Shown here: positions 11,850-20,255 of the stretch, piece after piece
Numbering within the stretch: position 1 is the first letter of the stretch
Layout of the letters: each line of letters starts with the position of its first letter
Source of the DNA: Halonatronomonas betaini
GTDB lineage: Bacteria; Bacillota; Halanaerobiia; Halanaerobiales; Halarsenatibacteraceae
Assembly: GCF_015666175.1 (NCBI RefSeq)
Contig: NZ_JADPIE010000005.1
Location: 162,905-226,904, forward strand
Length of the DNA: 64,000 nucleotides
Direction: 5' to 3'
Program-made: the position numbers and the translations under genes
The notes under the pieces: generated by a model
Told to the model about the DNA's origin: nothing
Seen by the model: the letters and a program-made list of their open reading frames with translations, nothing else
The model's database searches: none

Positions 11850-14186
11850 TTATATTTTTTCAGGTTCATCGCTCTTTTCAGCTTTCTCCTGGTCTTCTTT
11901 GCTAACTTTTTCAACTTCCTTTGAAATCTTCTTATCATAGGTTCTAACCATCAATACAGAACTTTCAACACTATCAGCAACAACATCAGGTATAGAACCA
12001 AATAAGATATTCTTAAATCGAAATTCTTTTGAAGCACCGATAATTGTTAAATCATATCCGCCCTGATTGGCTTCTTCAACAATACCCTCTGCAACAACAT
12101 CATTTTCAACTACTTTGATTTCATAATTGACCTGTCTATCTTCTGGAAGAATTTTATCGACCTCTTTTTTGGCCCGAGATTTTTCTTTTTCAACATCAGT
12201 ACCTGGTTTTACGACTCTTAGAATCGTGACCAGACAATCTTCAGTTTCACTGAAATCTCCAGCAAGGTCCAGACCAAATTCAGCATGTTCACTGCCTCTG
12301 AATGGAACAAGAATTTTACAGATCTCATCTAAACCCCTATCCTTTAAAACCCCAACTTTACATGGAGCTTTCCTGACCAGCTGGCCAACCATACTTCTAG
12401 ATATTTTTGATAGGTTAATACTTCCATGCCAGCCAAGCATTAAGAAATCAACATTTTCATTTTTAATTGTATTAATCATTGTATTATATCTGTCTCTAGC
12501 ATATTTAACCCGGGGATTAATCATCGTACCAGTTTCAGCTGAGATTTCCTGTACTAAATCAAACAGATCTTTTTGAGTTTTTTTACGTTGCTCCATAAAG
12601 CTTTCCCGGTCTCTGGCTGTATTCAAAGGAAGTTGTTCCGGAATCTCTATGATGTTAAGTACAGATATTTCTGAATCAAGGGCAGACCTTTCAAGTAATT
12701 TATTACTAATATTTAATAATGAACGACCACTTGCAGGATTGGCCACTGCTGTTAATAAATGATAAGGCGAAAATTCTCTTTTTGTACTAATTCCTGCAGT
12801 TGCACCATTTAATACCGGTGTTAAATTATCTTGAGTATTGAAAAATGAATATTCCTCTTTCCAATCAATATTTTCTGAAATACCAGATACTGTTGATCTC
12901 TTTTTACTGTAGACAAAAAACCAGGCCAGACTCAAGACCAGTAATACTGCTGCACTTATCTGGGCCGGTCTATCTGCTAAAAAGATTACTCCAACAGACG
13001 AAACTGTACCAACTATCTGTAAATAAGGATAACCTGGAGTTGTATAACTTGGCCGATAATCTTCTGGTGGCCTCATTCTTAAAACGATTACAGCAATATT
13101 TACCAGTGCATAATTAACTAAAGTTAAAACACCGGCTGCACTTGATAGGCTTTCGACATCTGCAGCAACAACTAAAAATATTGTGATACCACCTGTAAGT
13201 AAGATTGCCTTAGATGGGGTAAAGTATTTTTCATGGATATCATTAAAGAATTCTGGCAAGATTTTATCCCGGCCCATGGCAAAACTAATTCTGGAAGAAG
13301 CCAGAACAGAAGCATTGGCTGAAGAAGCAGTAGCCATTAAGGCTGCAAAGGTAATCGCAAGTGCTCCAAATGTACCGCCAAATACTCTTGCTGCCTCAAC
13401 AATAGGGGCCTGCATATCAATAATTCCTTCTAATGGTAATATTCCAGCAGCAACTAATATTACTGCAACGTATAAAACTGTTGGTATTATTACAGAGCCA
13501 AATAAAGCAAGGGGCAAATTTCTTCCAGGATCTTTTATTTCTTCAGCTACAGCTGCAATTTCTCCAAAACCAATAAAGGAAACAAATACTAATGCTGTAA
13601 CTGGAAGGATTTCGCCACCTCCATAGGGGAAGAAAGGAGTCAATTTAGTTGTGTCAACATTAAATGCTCCCCAGGTAACAAAACCGACTAAAATTGCCAG
13701 TAAGACTGCTGTAATTAAATTCTGGGTCGTGCCACTTTCTTTGACACCACGATAATTAATTGCTACAAACATAACCCCTATTATCAATGCGATAGCAATA
13801 TGGTTTGCTCCAAAGGGCAATAACATCGCCATATATTCTCCAAAACCCTGGAGGTAAAAGGCGACAGCAAATGAAAGACTTAACCAGAGAGCCACCCCGG
13901 CAATAGTTCCCCAGAATGTTCCTAATGCTCTGGAGATAAAATAATATAATCCACCACTTTTAGGCATTCCAGTGGCTACTTCAGCTGTACTGGCTGCTGA
14001 AATTAAAGCTATAACCCCGGCCAGTAGATAAGCAAAAATTGCTGCTGGACCGGCGTTGCCTATTGCAAACCTCGGCAGGATAAAGATACCTGCACCGATC
14101 ATCACTCCAATTCCTATCGTTAAAGCTTCAATTAAGCCTAAATCTTTAGCTAATTCGTCTTGTTTTTGAACATTTTCTTCTGCCAT
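11850..14186 (-). CDS. APC superfamily permease fused to two UspA domains
   Basis: A 778-residue fusion. Residues 1 to about 430 are an APC-type transporter: GIGVMIGAGIFILPRFA is the unwound TM1 motif, and about twelve membrane segments follow. From about 470 to 755 come two tandem UspA-like alpha/beta domains, the second ending GASKEFRFKNILFGSIPDVV, a nucleotide-loop-like pattern. An acidic and basic tail closes the protein. Such fusions occur in archaeal and halophilic permeases. The substrate is unknown: amino acid is the family default, but its place as the last gene of a c-di-AMP-riboswitch potassium operon suggests an osmotic solute. It starts one base after trkH. Confidence 0.85.
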   Translation of the reverse strand: MAEENVQKQDELAKDLGLIEALTIGIGVMIGAGIFILPRFAIGNAGPAAIFAYLLAGVIALISAASTAEVATGMPKSGGLYYFISRALGTFWGTIAGVALWLSLSFAVAFYLQGFGEYMAMLLPFGANHIAIALIIGVMFVAINYRGVKESGTTQNLITAVLLAILVGFVTWGAFNVDTTKLTPFFPYGGGEILPVTALVFVSFIGFGEIAAVAEEIKDPGRNLPLALFGSVIIPTVLYVAVILVAAGILPLEGIIDMQAPIVEAARVFGGTFGALAITFAALMATASSANASVLASSRISFAMGRDKILPEFFNDIHEKYFTPSKAILLTGGITIFLVVAADVESLSSAAGVLTLVNYALVNIAVIVLRMRPPEDYRPSYTTPGYPYLQIVGTVSSVGVIFLADRPAQISAAVLLVLSLAWFFVYSKKRSTVSGISENIDWKEEYSFFNTQDNLTPVLNGATAGISTKREFSPYHLLTAVANPASGRSLLNISNKLLERSALDSEISVLNIIEIPEQLPLNTARDRESFMEQRKKTQKDLFDLVQEISAETGTMINPRVKYARDRYNTMINTIKNENVDFLMLGWHGSINLSKISRSMVGQLVRKAPCKVGVLKDRGLDEICKILVPFRGSEHAEFGLDLAGDFSETEDCLVTILRVVKPGTDVEKEKSRAKKEVDKILPEDRQVNYEIKVVENDVVAEGIVEEANQGGYDLTIIGASKEFRFKNILFGSIPDVVADSVESSVLMVRTYDKKISKEVEKVSKEDQEKAEKSDEPEKI

Positions 14187-14187
14187 A

Positions 14188-15669
14188 TTATTTGCCTCCT
14201 AAACTAACTTTTAAATCTTTAAATATTTTGCTTAATGAGAATATAATTATTAAAAATTCTAACCTTCCAAGAAACATTCCAATAACCTGAACCCAGAGTA
14301 AATGAACAGGTAAATCAGGCCCGGTTATTCCTATCGATAAACCTACTGTACCTAGAGTAGATGCAAATTCAAACATGCTGTCTCCAATCGAATAGCCTGC
14401 ATGGACAAAAAAAGCAGATCCAATTAGGAATGTTACAAAATAGATAAATATATAGATAAATGCTTCTTTAATATGCTCTGGCCTTATATATACTTTATTC
14501 TCTCCTCGCCAGAGATAATCTTCTCTAACTGACCGCCTGGGCAGAAATTCATCCCTAACTGTCCATAACACTGCTTTAAAAGCCAAAAATATTCTGAACT
14601 GTTTAATACCTCCAGCAGTAGAGCCGGTCCCGCCACCAATTAACATCAATAGAATTATTAAAAAAATACCTATTGGAGACCAGGTTGCAAAATCAATAGT
14701 TGAAAAACCAGTGGTAGAAAGAGCAGATAATATTTGAAAGGCTGATATTCTTAGCTCACTTAACCAGTTTAAAGTTTCTCCAGGCCTGATTACAAAAGTA
14801 TATAAGGACAAAAATATAATTGAGAGCCAGATCATCACCTTTATTTCAGCATTTCTTAGAAACTTTTTATATTCACCTTTTATCAATGTATAATGGGTTG
14901 CAAAATTTATTGTTCCTATAAGCATTAAAAGAATTGTTATAATCTCTATTGGCAGGCTATTGTAATGGCCTATACTTCCACCATAAATAGAAAAACCTCC
15001 TGTTGAAAGAGCTGCCATTGAATGATTGATTGCACTAAAGGGCTCCATTCCAGAGATTATGTAAGCTATAATTCCAAAAATAATAAAGACTGAATAGAGT
15101 TTAACAATCAATCTAGTCGATTTCTTAACATGGGGCAATAATTTATCGCTCCTGGCTTCTGCTCGATAGAGGCTCAGATTATTTACTGGCAAAATTGCAG
15201 ATAGTGCAATAACTGTTATTCCAGCACCGCCTAAAAACTGCATTATACTCCTCCAGAGCAGAAATACTGCTGGAGTTTCTGACTCAGTAACAACACTTAA
15301 ACCGGTTGTAGTCCAACCACTAACAGCCTCAAAGGTAGCCTGAGTAAAATTAAGTCCCATCCCCAGGATAAAGGGAATAGTCGATAATAGGATCAGAATT
15401 ATCCAGCTAAATACAACAACAATCCCGCCTTCTTTTGTTGTAAGCTGAAGATTATCAGCTCTATTTTTAAAATAAAGATATAATGTCCCTCCAATTATTA
15501 AGCTGAGGATAATCGAGGGAATAAAAAACCTGAATAAACTTATTTCTGCTGGATAAAAAATAAAGCTGATCAGAGGTAGCAAAAATGCAAAACTGGCAAA
15601 AAAGATTACAAGTCCGCTATAATAGAATATCTGACTGTACTTTTTCTTTAGGTAACTAACAGCCGGCAT
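14188..15669 (-). CDS. trkH: TrkH/KtrB-type potassium transporter subunit
   Basis: A 493-residue membrane subunit of the SKT potassium transporter family. Four pore-loop repeats with selectivity-filter glycines are recognisable: SGWTTTGLSV, LSTGGFSIYG, LSTTGFSTID and STLGTVGLSIG. Further anchors are FLGGAGITV and the GGGTGSTAGGIK loop. It forms the potassium pore and is gated by a cytosolic RCK ring, supplied by the two adjacent TrkA-like genes. Its start overlaps the upstream trkA stop by one base. Confidence 0.95.
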   Translation of the reverse strand: MPAVSYLKKKYSQIFYYSGLVIFFASFAFLLPLISFIFYPAEISLFRFFIPSIILSLIIGGTLYLYFKNRADNLQLTTKEGGIVVVFSWIILILLSTIPFILGMGLNFTQATFEAVSGWTTTGLSVVTESETPAVFLLWRSIMQFLGGAGITVIALSAILPVNNLSLYRAEARSDKLLPHVKKSTRLIVKLYSVFIIFGIIAYIISGMEPFSAINHSMAALSTGGFSIYGGSIGHYNSLPIEIITILLMLIGTINFATHYTLIKGEYKKFLRNAEIKVMIWLSIIFLSLYTFVIRPGETLNWLSELRISAFQILSALSTTGFSTIDFATWSPIGIFLIILLMLIGGGTGSTAGGIKQFRIFLAFKAVLWTVRDEFLPRRSVREDYLWRGENKVYIRPEHIKEAFIYIFIYFVTFLIGSAFFVHAGYSIGDSMFEFASTLGTVGLSIGITGPDLPVHLLWVQVIGMFLGRLEFLIIIFSLSKIFKDLKVSLGGK

Positions 15670-16331
15670 TAATTTTCACCTCTTAATGCTGAGATCGCAG
15701 CTCCCTGTTCGGCAGGCAGTGAAATTATTATTACTTTATCTCCAGATTTGATCTTTGTACCACCTCTTGGAATTAGCATCTCACCATCCCTTAATATTCC
15801 ACCTAAAACAATACTCAATGGCAGCTCCAACTCTTTCAGAGTTTTGCCATCAGCTGGTGCTTCCTCTGGAATTAAGCATTTAGTTACAGATAGATTGCCC
15901 TCTTCTATCATAAAGAGGTTGGTGACCTCTTCATGGGAGATATTCTGCTCTAAGAGTGATCCAAGTAAAGATGTGATATTGAATAAAGAATCAATATTTA
16001 AGTCATTAAAGATAGCCTGATTATCTGGGTCATTTATAAGTGCTGCAGTTCTGGGGATTTTATAATATTTTTGAGCCAGTCTGCAGATAATTAAATTATC
16101 CTGATCTTTATGGGTCAAAGCTGCCAGCATATCTACTTCTCTAATATTGGCATCCTCCAATACATCTGGATCAACGGCATCACCACAGACAATAGTAGCA
16201 TTTAAATTCCTGGCAAGTTCTTTACTATATTCACGGTCTTTGTTGATAATTGTAATTTCATGGCCCTTTGAAATCAAGCGCCTGCTAAGATGATATACAA
16301 GCTCATCTCCGCCAACAATCAGAAGTTTCAT
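15669..16331 (-). CDS. trkA: TrkA/KtrA-type RCK protein with TrkA-C domain
   Basis: A 220-residue regulatory subunit with an RCK-N nucleotide-binding domain (1-130) and a TrkA-C domain (about 140-220, including GGILRDGEMLIPRGGTKIKSGD, quoted here only as a landmark at 175-200). RCK_C domains are known binding sites for c-di-AMP in other Firmicutes. The dinucleotide loop is degenerate: KLLIVGGDELVYHL instead of GxGxxG. Nucleotide binding may therefore rest mainly with the neighbouring short RCK protein. It overlaps both neighbours by one base. Confidence 0.88.
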   Translation of the reverse strand: MKLLIVGGDELVYHLSRRLISKGHEITIINKDREYSKELARNLNATIVCGDAVDPDVLEDANIREVDMLAALTHKDQDNLIICRLAQKYYKIPRTAALINDPDNQAIFNDLNIDSLFNITSLLGSLLEQNISHEEVTNLFMIEEGNLSVTKCLIPEEAPADGKTLKELELPLSIVLGGILRDGEMLIPRGGTKIKSGDKVIIISLPAEQGAAISALRGEN

Positions 16332-16744
16332 TATCCTGACACCTCATTACTAACAATAGAATTATAAATCTTATCTACCAGTATATCTTTCTCTGAAAAG
16401 ACAGTTACTTTATCGTGATCATAAATATCTATTAATTTAGGCTCAATACCCTTTACTATTATTTTTGTTCCTGGGTATTTATTCTGAATCAACTGACTGA
16501 TCATAAAGTTGACTTTATCTTTATCTGTAGAAATAATGCATAAATCAGCCGTTTCAAGCCTTGCCTCTTCCAGGGTATTATGGACCAGAGCATTCCCTGT
16601 TATTTCAAAGCCAGAAAATTCTACCGGGAGATCCTGAAAGGTCTCTTCATTCTGATCAACTACAACTAAATCGTGGCCGGCCGAAGATAAATGTCCGGCC
16701 AGTCTGGAACCTGTTCTGCCACAGCCGATTATTACTATAAACAT
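16331..16744 (-). CDS. Stand-alone RCK-N (TrkA-N) protein
   Basis: A 137-residue protein consisting only of an RCK-N Rossmann domain. The canonical loop IIGCGRTGSRLA and the acidic VVVDQNEE that contacts the ribose are both present. There is no TrkA-C domain. With the following gene, which has a degenerate loop but a TrkA-C domain, it probably forms a mixed gating ring for TrkH. The pair resembles the two halves of a long TrkA, split and specialised. Confidence 0.88.
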   Translation of the reverse strand: MFIVIIGCGRTGSRLAGHLSSAGHDLVVVDQNEETFQDLPVEFSGFEITGNALVHNTLEEARLETADLCIISTDKDKVNFMISQLIQNKYPGTKIIVKGIEPKLIDIYDHDKVTVFSEKDILVDKIYNSIVSNEVSG

Positions 16745-16746
16745 AT

Positions 16747-17448
16747 CTATTCCTCCTGGTCTTTGATATCTTCACCTAAATTAGCATCATCAGGATAACT
16801 TTTAAAATCACTGGATCTTTCTAAATTTTCCTGGGCAGGTTTATAGGTTGGATCAATATCAAGAGCTGCCCGATACATTTTCATTGCCTGCCCTGAATCA
16901 CCCCTGACTTCTGCTAAAACGCCCAGGAGATTAAAGGGTTCAGGCCGTTCTGACTTAATATTATTGGCTTTTTGCAAAAGGTTTTCTGCCAGCGAAAAAT
17001 CTCTCTGATTAATTGCAGACTTTGCCCTTATTATTAGTGAATCATAGTCTTTAAAATCTTCAGCATCTTTGCCTGAAATCTCTTTTCGGTCAATTATCTG
17101 CTGAATCTGTTCTTTAATCTCTTCTGGATTAAAGGGTTTCTGGAGATAATCGATGGCTCCTAATTTCATAACCTTTACGGCACTATCAACACTTCCATAC
17201 CCTGTAATTATTAATACAGGAGTTAGATTATCTTCTTCTCTTAACTGTTCTAAAACCTCTATACCATCCATGCCAGGAAGGTTGAGATCTAAAAGAATTA
17301 AATCAAAATTACCACCTTTAACTTTTTCAAGACCCTCTTCTCCATTGAGTGCAAGCTCAATTTGATAATTTTCAGCTTCTAAGGATTTCTTCAACATCTT
17401 TCTAATGTTCTCTTCATCATCTATAATCAATAGTTTTTTGTCTGTCAT
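16747..17448 (-). CDS. Response regulator with TPR-like C-terminus
   Basis: A receiver domain (residues 1 to about 120) with the acidic pair in LLIIDDEE, phospho-acceptor Asp54 in LILLDLNLPGMDG, the conserved Thr in LIITGYG and Lys in DYLQKPF. The C-terminal part has no DNA-binding domain; LLGVLAEVRGDSGQA and the following helices read as a TPR hairpin, implying output through protein contact. The longest frame starts at a GTG at 17457 that overlaps the GAGGTG ribosome site; the ATG at 17448 is preferred. Confidence 0.85.
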   Translation of the reverse strand: MTDKKLLIIDDEENIRKMLKKSLEAENYQIELALNGEEGLEKVKGGNFDLILLDLNLPGMDGIEVLEQLREEDNLTPVLIITGYGSVDSAVKVMKLGAIDYLQKPFNPEEIKEQIQQIIDRKEISGKDAEDFKDYDSLIIRAKSAINQRDFSLAENLLQKANNIKSERPEPFNLLGVLAEVRGDSGQAMKMYRAALDIDPTYKPAQENLERSSDFKSYPDDANLGEDIKDQEE

Positions 17449-17463
17449 TTTATTCACCTCTAA

Positions 17464-17826
17464 TTATATATATTTATCAACTTCGGCTAAAAGTTTGTTC
17501 CGATCTACTGGTTTGACTAGATAATTTTCTGCCCCGGCTTTTAATGTCTCTTCTATACTCTCATTATCAGAGCGGGCTGAAATGATTATTACAGGAATGT
17601 CTTTAGTATTCTCATCATCTTTAAGGGTATTTAAGATTTTAAACCCATCAAGTTTCGGAAGGACTAAATCCAGTAAGATTAAATCTGGAAGTTCGTCCTG
17701 GGCAAGCTCTAAACCTTTTAGCCCATCCTCGGCAGATATTACTTTATAGCCTTTATTCTCTAAGAGTCTTGAAAAAACAAATAGAATATTCTTTTCATCT
17801 TCAACAATGAGAATTTTTTTATTCAT
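17464..17826 (-). CDS. Single-domain response regulator
   Basis: A 120-residue free receiver, CheY/Spo0F-like. The acid pocket (LIVEDEKN), phospho-acceptor Asp53 in LILLDLVLPKLDG, the Ser in VIIISARSD and the Lys in NYLVKPVD are all present. It has no output domain. It could relay phosphate between the kinase upstream and the TPR regulator downstream, a Spo0F-type arrangement. Its start overlaps the end of the kinase gene by 8 bases. Confidence 0.92.
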   Translation of the reverse strand: MNKKILIVEDEKNILFVFSRLLENKGYKVISAEDGLKGLELAQDELPDLILLDLVLPKLDGFKILNTLKDDENTKDIPVIIISARSDNESIEETLKAGAENYLVKPVDRNKLLAEVDKYI

Positions 17827-19693
17827 CTTTAATTTCCTCTATCTCTGGATTATTGTTTTTAGCCACAGGTAATGAGAAAGTAAATTTAGTCCAGCTACCT
17901 TTCTCGCTATCTACCCAGATCCTGCCATTATGAGCAGTAATAATCTCCTTGGCAATAGTTAAACCTAAACCTGACCCAGTTTTTGATTCATTACTTTCGC
18001 TCCGATAAAACTTTTCAAAAATCCTGCTTAAATCGGATTTTTTAATGCCTTTACCTGTATCATATACTTCTACATAAACCAGATTTCCCCTCTGTGAGGC
18101 AGAGATTTTTATTTGATCACCTTCACCGGTATACCTGAGAGCATTACCAACTAAATTTGAAATAACCCAGCTAATTTTGTTGGGATCAACATCTACTGTT
18201 AAATCCTCTGAAATATCGTCAATATAAAGATTTATTGACTTTTCTTCAGCCTGATCTGCAAAATGTTTAATAGTATTCTGAGTCAATTTTTTCAATTTTA
18301 CAGATCTAATATCTAACTCTATCTTGCCTGATTCCATCTTGGAAAGATCAAGTAAATCTTCAACTAAACTTGTTAAACGATCGCAATCATCAAGAGAGTT
18401 CTGCAGGAGCTCTTCCTGGTCAGAATTAATATCTCCTAGATCTTCAGCTACCAGCATATTTAGAGCCATTGTAATTGAAGTTAATGGCGTTCTAAATTCA
18501 TGGGAGACAGTTGAGATAAAATCTGATTTTAACTGGTCTATCTCTTTTAAGCGGGTTATATCTTCTAGCAATGTAACAGAGAATTTAAGTTTATTGTTAT
18601 CTGATTTTATTTCTTTATAAACTCTTTTATTTAAGATCTTGTAATAATTTTTTGAATTATTTTTTTCTAGCTCTAAAACTGGTGTTCCTGCTTCATTTTT
18701 TTCACATTCTATTTCCCCTGTGATACAGGCAAAAAGTTCCTGATTATTTATGACTTCAAGGAAATGTTTATTTAAATCTTCATCTTTTAAATCAAAGAGG
18801 TCTTTACTTTCCTGGTTAAATAATATTAAATTATTTTCTGCATCTGTAACTAATAGGGGACTTGATATATGGTTGACAATAGCTTCAGACTTTTCTTTTT
18901 CAACAAGAAGTTTTCTGACATTTACATTTTCATATTCCTGAAGCTTATCGATCATTTTATTGAATTCTTCTGTTAATTCTCCAATTTCATCCTCAGAATT
19001 TACAGGAAGTTTCTCCTTAAAGTTCTTTGCTGCAACTTTTTGAATACCTGACTGGAGTTGCTCAACTGGAGCTAAAATTCTTTTTGTTAAATAAAACCCG
19101 GATAAAATTGCTATTATAATTCCGGCAATAGAGATTAGGGCTGTAGACAGCATTGCCCTGCCGGCTCTAAAATCTGCTGCCTGTTGAGCAGATATCATTT
19201 CATCCTGATTAATACTTCTTAATTCTCTTATTTTTTCTTTGGTCTCAAAAAATTGTTCTGAATAAACTTCATTATAAAACTGTTGCCGCTCTTCAAGTTC
19301 CAATTCTCTAAATTCATCGAATTTTACTAGAAACTCTGTATACCTCTCATTGAGTTCTGTAATAATCTGGCTTTCTCCAGATATAGTAATGTTATCTTCA
19401 GCTCGACTAAACCATTTCAAAAATTCCTGTTCATAATTTCTAAAAGCAGTCAGCCCTTCTGTTTCCTGGCCACTTAGCACAAGTAAAATGCTGCTATCCT
19501 GGCGTTCAATGGCCTCTATCATATTTTCACTGGACTGAATTGACCGGTAATTTTCCTCCATTATATTATTAATTGCTGAAGAGAGCTGACTGAAGTTGTT
19601 AATTGACCAGAGGGCAACTAAAAGTAATATTATTATCACAAGAATAAAACCAGTATATATCTTTCCTGAGATAGATTTTGTTAATTTTCTCAT
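17819..19693 (-). CDS. Membrane sensor histidine kinase (HAMP-PAS)
   Basis: A 624-residue kinase. It has TM1 at about 12-31, a helical extracytoplasmic sensor at 32-180, TM2 at about 181-203, a HAMP domain at 204-256 and a PAS domain at about 265-380. In the HisKA domain, His398 lies in STVSHEFRTPL. The ATPase domain has the N-box around NLVGNALRYT, G1 in DTGKGI and G2 in GSGLGLTIAKEI. It is the first gene after the c-di-AMP riboswitch and is co-transcribed with two response regulators and the Trk genes. It probably senses ionic or envelope state, but the ligand cannot be read. Confidence 0.93.
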   Translation of the reverse strand: MRKLTKSISGKIYTGFILVIIILLLVALWSINNFSQLSSAINNIMEENYRSIQSSENMIEAIERQDSSILLVLSGQETEGLTAFRNYEQEFLKWFSRAEDNITISGESQIITELNERYTEFLVKFDEFRELELEERQQFYNEVYSEQFFETKEKIRELRSINQDEMISAQQAADFRAGRAMLSTALISIAGIIIAILSGFYLTKRILAPVEQLQSGIQKVAAKNFKEKLPVNSEDEIGELTEEFNKMIDKLQEYENVNVRKLLVEKEKSEAIVNHISSPLLVTDAENNLILFNQESKDLFDLKDEDLNKHFLEVINNQELFACITGEIECEKNEAGTPVLELEKNNSKNYYKILNKRVYKEIKSDNNKLKFSVTLLEDITRLKEIDQLKSDFISTVSHEFRTPLTSITMALNMLVAEDLGDINSDQEELLQNSLDDCDRLTSLVEDLLDLSKMESGKIELDIRSVKLKKLTQNTIKHFADQAEEKSINLYIDDISEDLTVDVDPNKISWVISNLVGNALRYTGEGDQIKISASQRGNLVYVEVYDTGKGIKKSDLSRIFEKFYRSESNESKTGSGLGLTIAKEIITAHNGRIWVDSEKGSWTKFTFSLPVAKNNNPEIEEIKDE

Positions 19694-19727
19694 TGTTAAA
19701 TCCTGCCCCTCTGATTAATTTTAAAAT

Positions 19728-19754
19728 AAAAAAACCGCAGAGAAGACTCTACAG
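19728..19754 (-). terminator. Terminator of the c-di-AMP riboswitch platform
   Basis: On the minus strand CTGTAGAG and CTCTGCGG pair around a TCTT loop (19735-19754; includes G-U pairs), followed by seven T residues. The 3' arm and loop overlap a segment that can instead pair with GGGAAGACT upstream, giving a mutually exclusive antiterminator. Confidence 0.75.
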
Positions 19755-19822
19755 TAAATATATTCCATAAACAGCAGTTAGATATAACATTGGATAATTG
19801 CTGTAATATAGATAGTCTTCCC
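19740..19822 (-). promoter_or_regulatory. Antiterminator arms of the c-di-AMP riboswitch
   Basis: GGGAAGACT (plus-strand complement 19814-19822) can pair with AGTCTTCTC (19740-19748). Between them ACAGCA and TGCTGT (19799-19804 and 19771-19776) form an inner hairpin. The GGGAAGA arm is also the 3' strand of the aptamer's closing helix, so ligand binding would release the terminator. Confidence 0.6.
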
Positions 19823-19952
19823 TTCGTATACGCTGCTGATGAGGTTAGCTTTAATGGTTCGGGCCGAAGGGAATTTCTAGCCCTACAGTAAAATCATCTA
19901 CTGATTCACCTAAAATCGGGTCCCCCACTCTCCATGAGAAGATTAAGCAGTT
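19815..19952 (-). ncRNA. c-di-AMP riboswitch (ydaO/yuaA class)
   Basis: Reading the minus strand, the conserved blocks of the ydaO motif occur in order: TGCTTAAT, GGGGGACCC (19918-19926), GGTGAATC (19903-19910), TAGGGCTAG region (19877-19885), CCCGAACC (19856-19863) and AGCTAACCTC (19841-19850) followed by GCG. The closing helix pairs TCTTCTC (19936-19942) with GGGAAGA (19816-19822). The class is known to bind c-di-AMP and usually represses potassium import and osmoprotection genes. Here it precedes the kinase-Trk-APC operon. Confidence 0.93.
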
Positions 19953-19979
19953 AAATTTTTATTAAAATCGTTATTTTAT

Positions 19980-20008
19980 ATTATACTCCTGTTATTAAAT
20001 AATGTCAA
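19980..20008 (-). promoter_or_regulatory. Consensus promoter of the riboswitch-potassium operon
   Basis: Perfect TTGACA (20003-20008), a 17-base spacer and perfect TATAAT (19980-19985) on the minus strand. Transcription would start about 20 bases before the aptamer. A second candidate (TTGACT, 16 bases, TATTAT) lies upstream at 20085-20112. Confidence 0.88.
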
Positions 20009-20050
20009 ATAACCGATTTTCAAACTGCAAAGTTGAATTGCAAATGGTCT

Positions 20051-20061
20051 TGCTGACAGCA
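20051..20061. repeat. 11-base perfect palindrome upstream of the potassium operon
   Basis: TGCTGACAGCA is a perfect odd palindrome between the two candidate promoters of the riboswitch operon. It could be a small operator; no known regulator matches it in my recollection. Confidence 0.3.
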
Positions 20062-20162
20062 GGATAAAAAAGCTATATAATTAAATAATACCAAGCTAAA
20101 TTAAATAGTCAATGAAGTATAATCCTGAATTAAATCAAATAAATATAAAGATTAACGAAGGT

Positions 20163-20184
20163 GGTAACTGTCAGGTAACTGTCA
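20163..20184 (+). repeat. Two exact 11-bp tandem repeats, GGTAACTGTCA
   Basis: GGTAACTGTCA occurs twice head to tail in the 562-base gap between the kinase gene and hcp. The same motif in variant form, also 11-bp periodic, occurs at 63887-63908 on the other strand. The rest of this gap holds the riboswitch, its promoters and the hcp terminator. Confidence 0.7.
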
Positions 20185-20203
20185 GTTTAATCTCTAAATA
20201 GAA

Positions 20204-20234
20204 AACCTCCTGCTAAAATCAACTGCAGGAGGTT
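20204..20234 (-). terminator. Terminator of hcp
   Basis: AACCTCCTGC and GCAGGAGGTT pair perfectly around an 11-base loop. On the minus strand TTTCTATTT follows. It lies 22 bases after the hcp stop. Confidence 0.8.
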
Positions 20235-20255
20235 TATTAATTAACTGATTAAATT

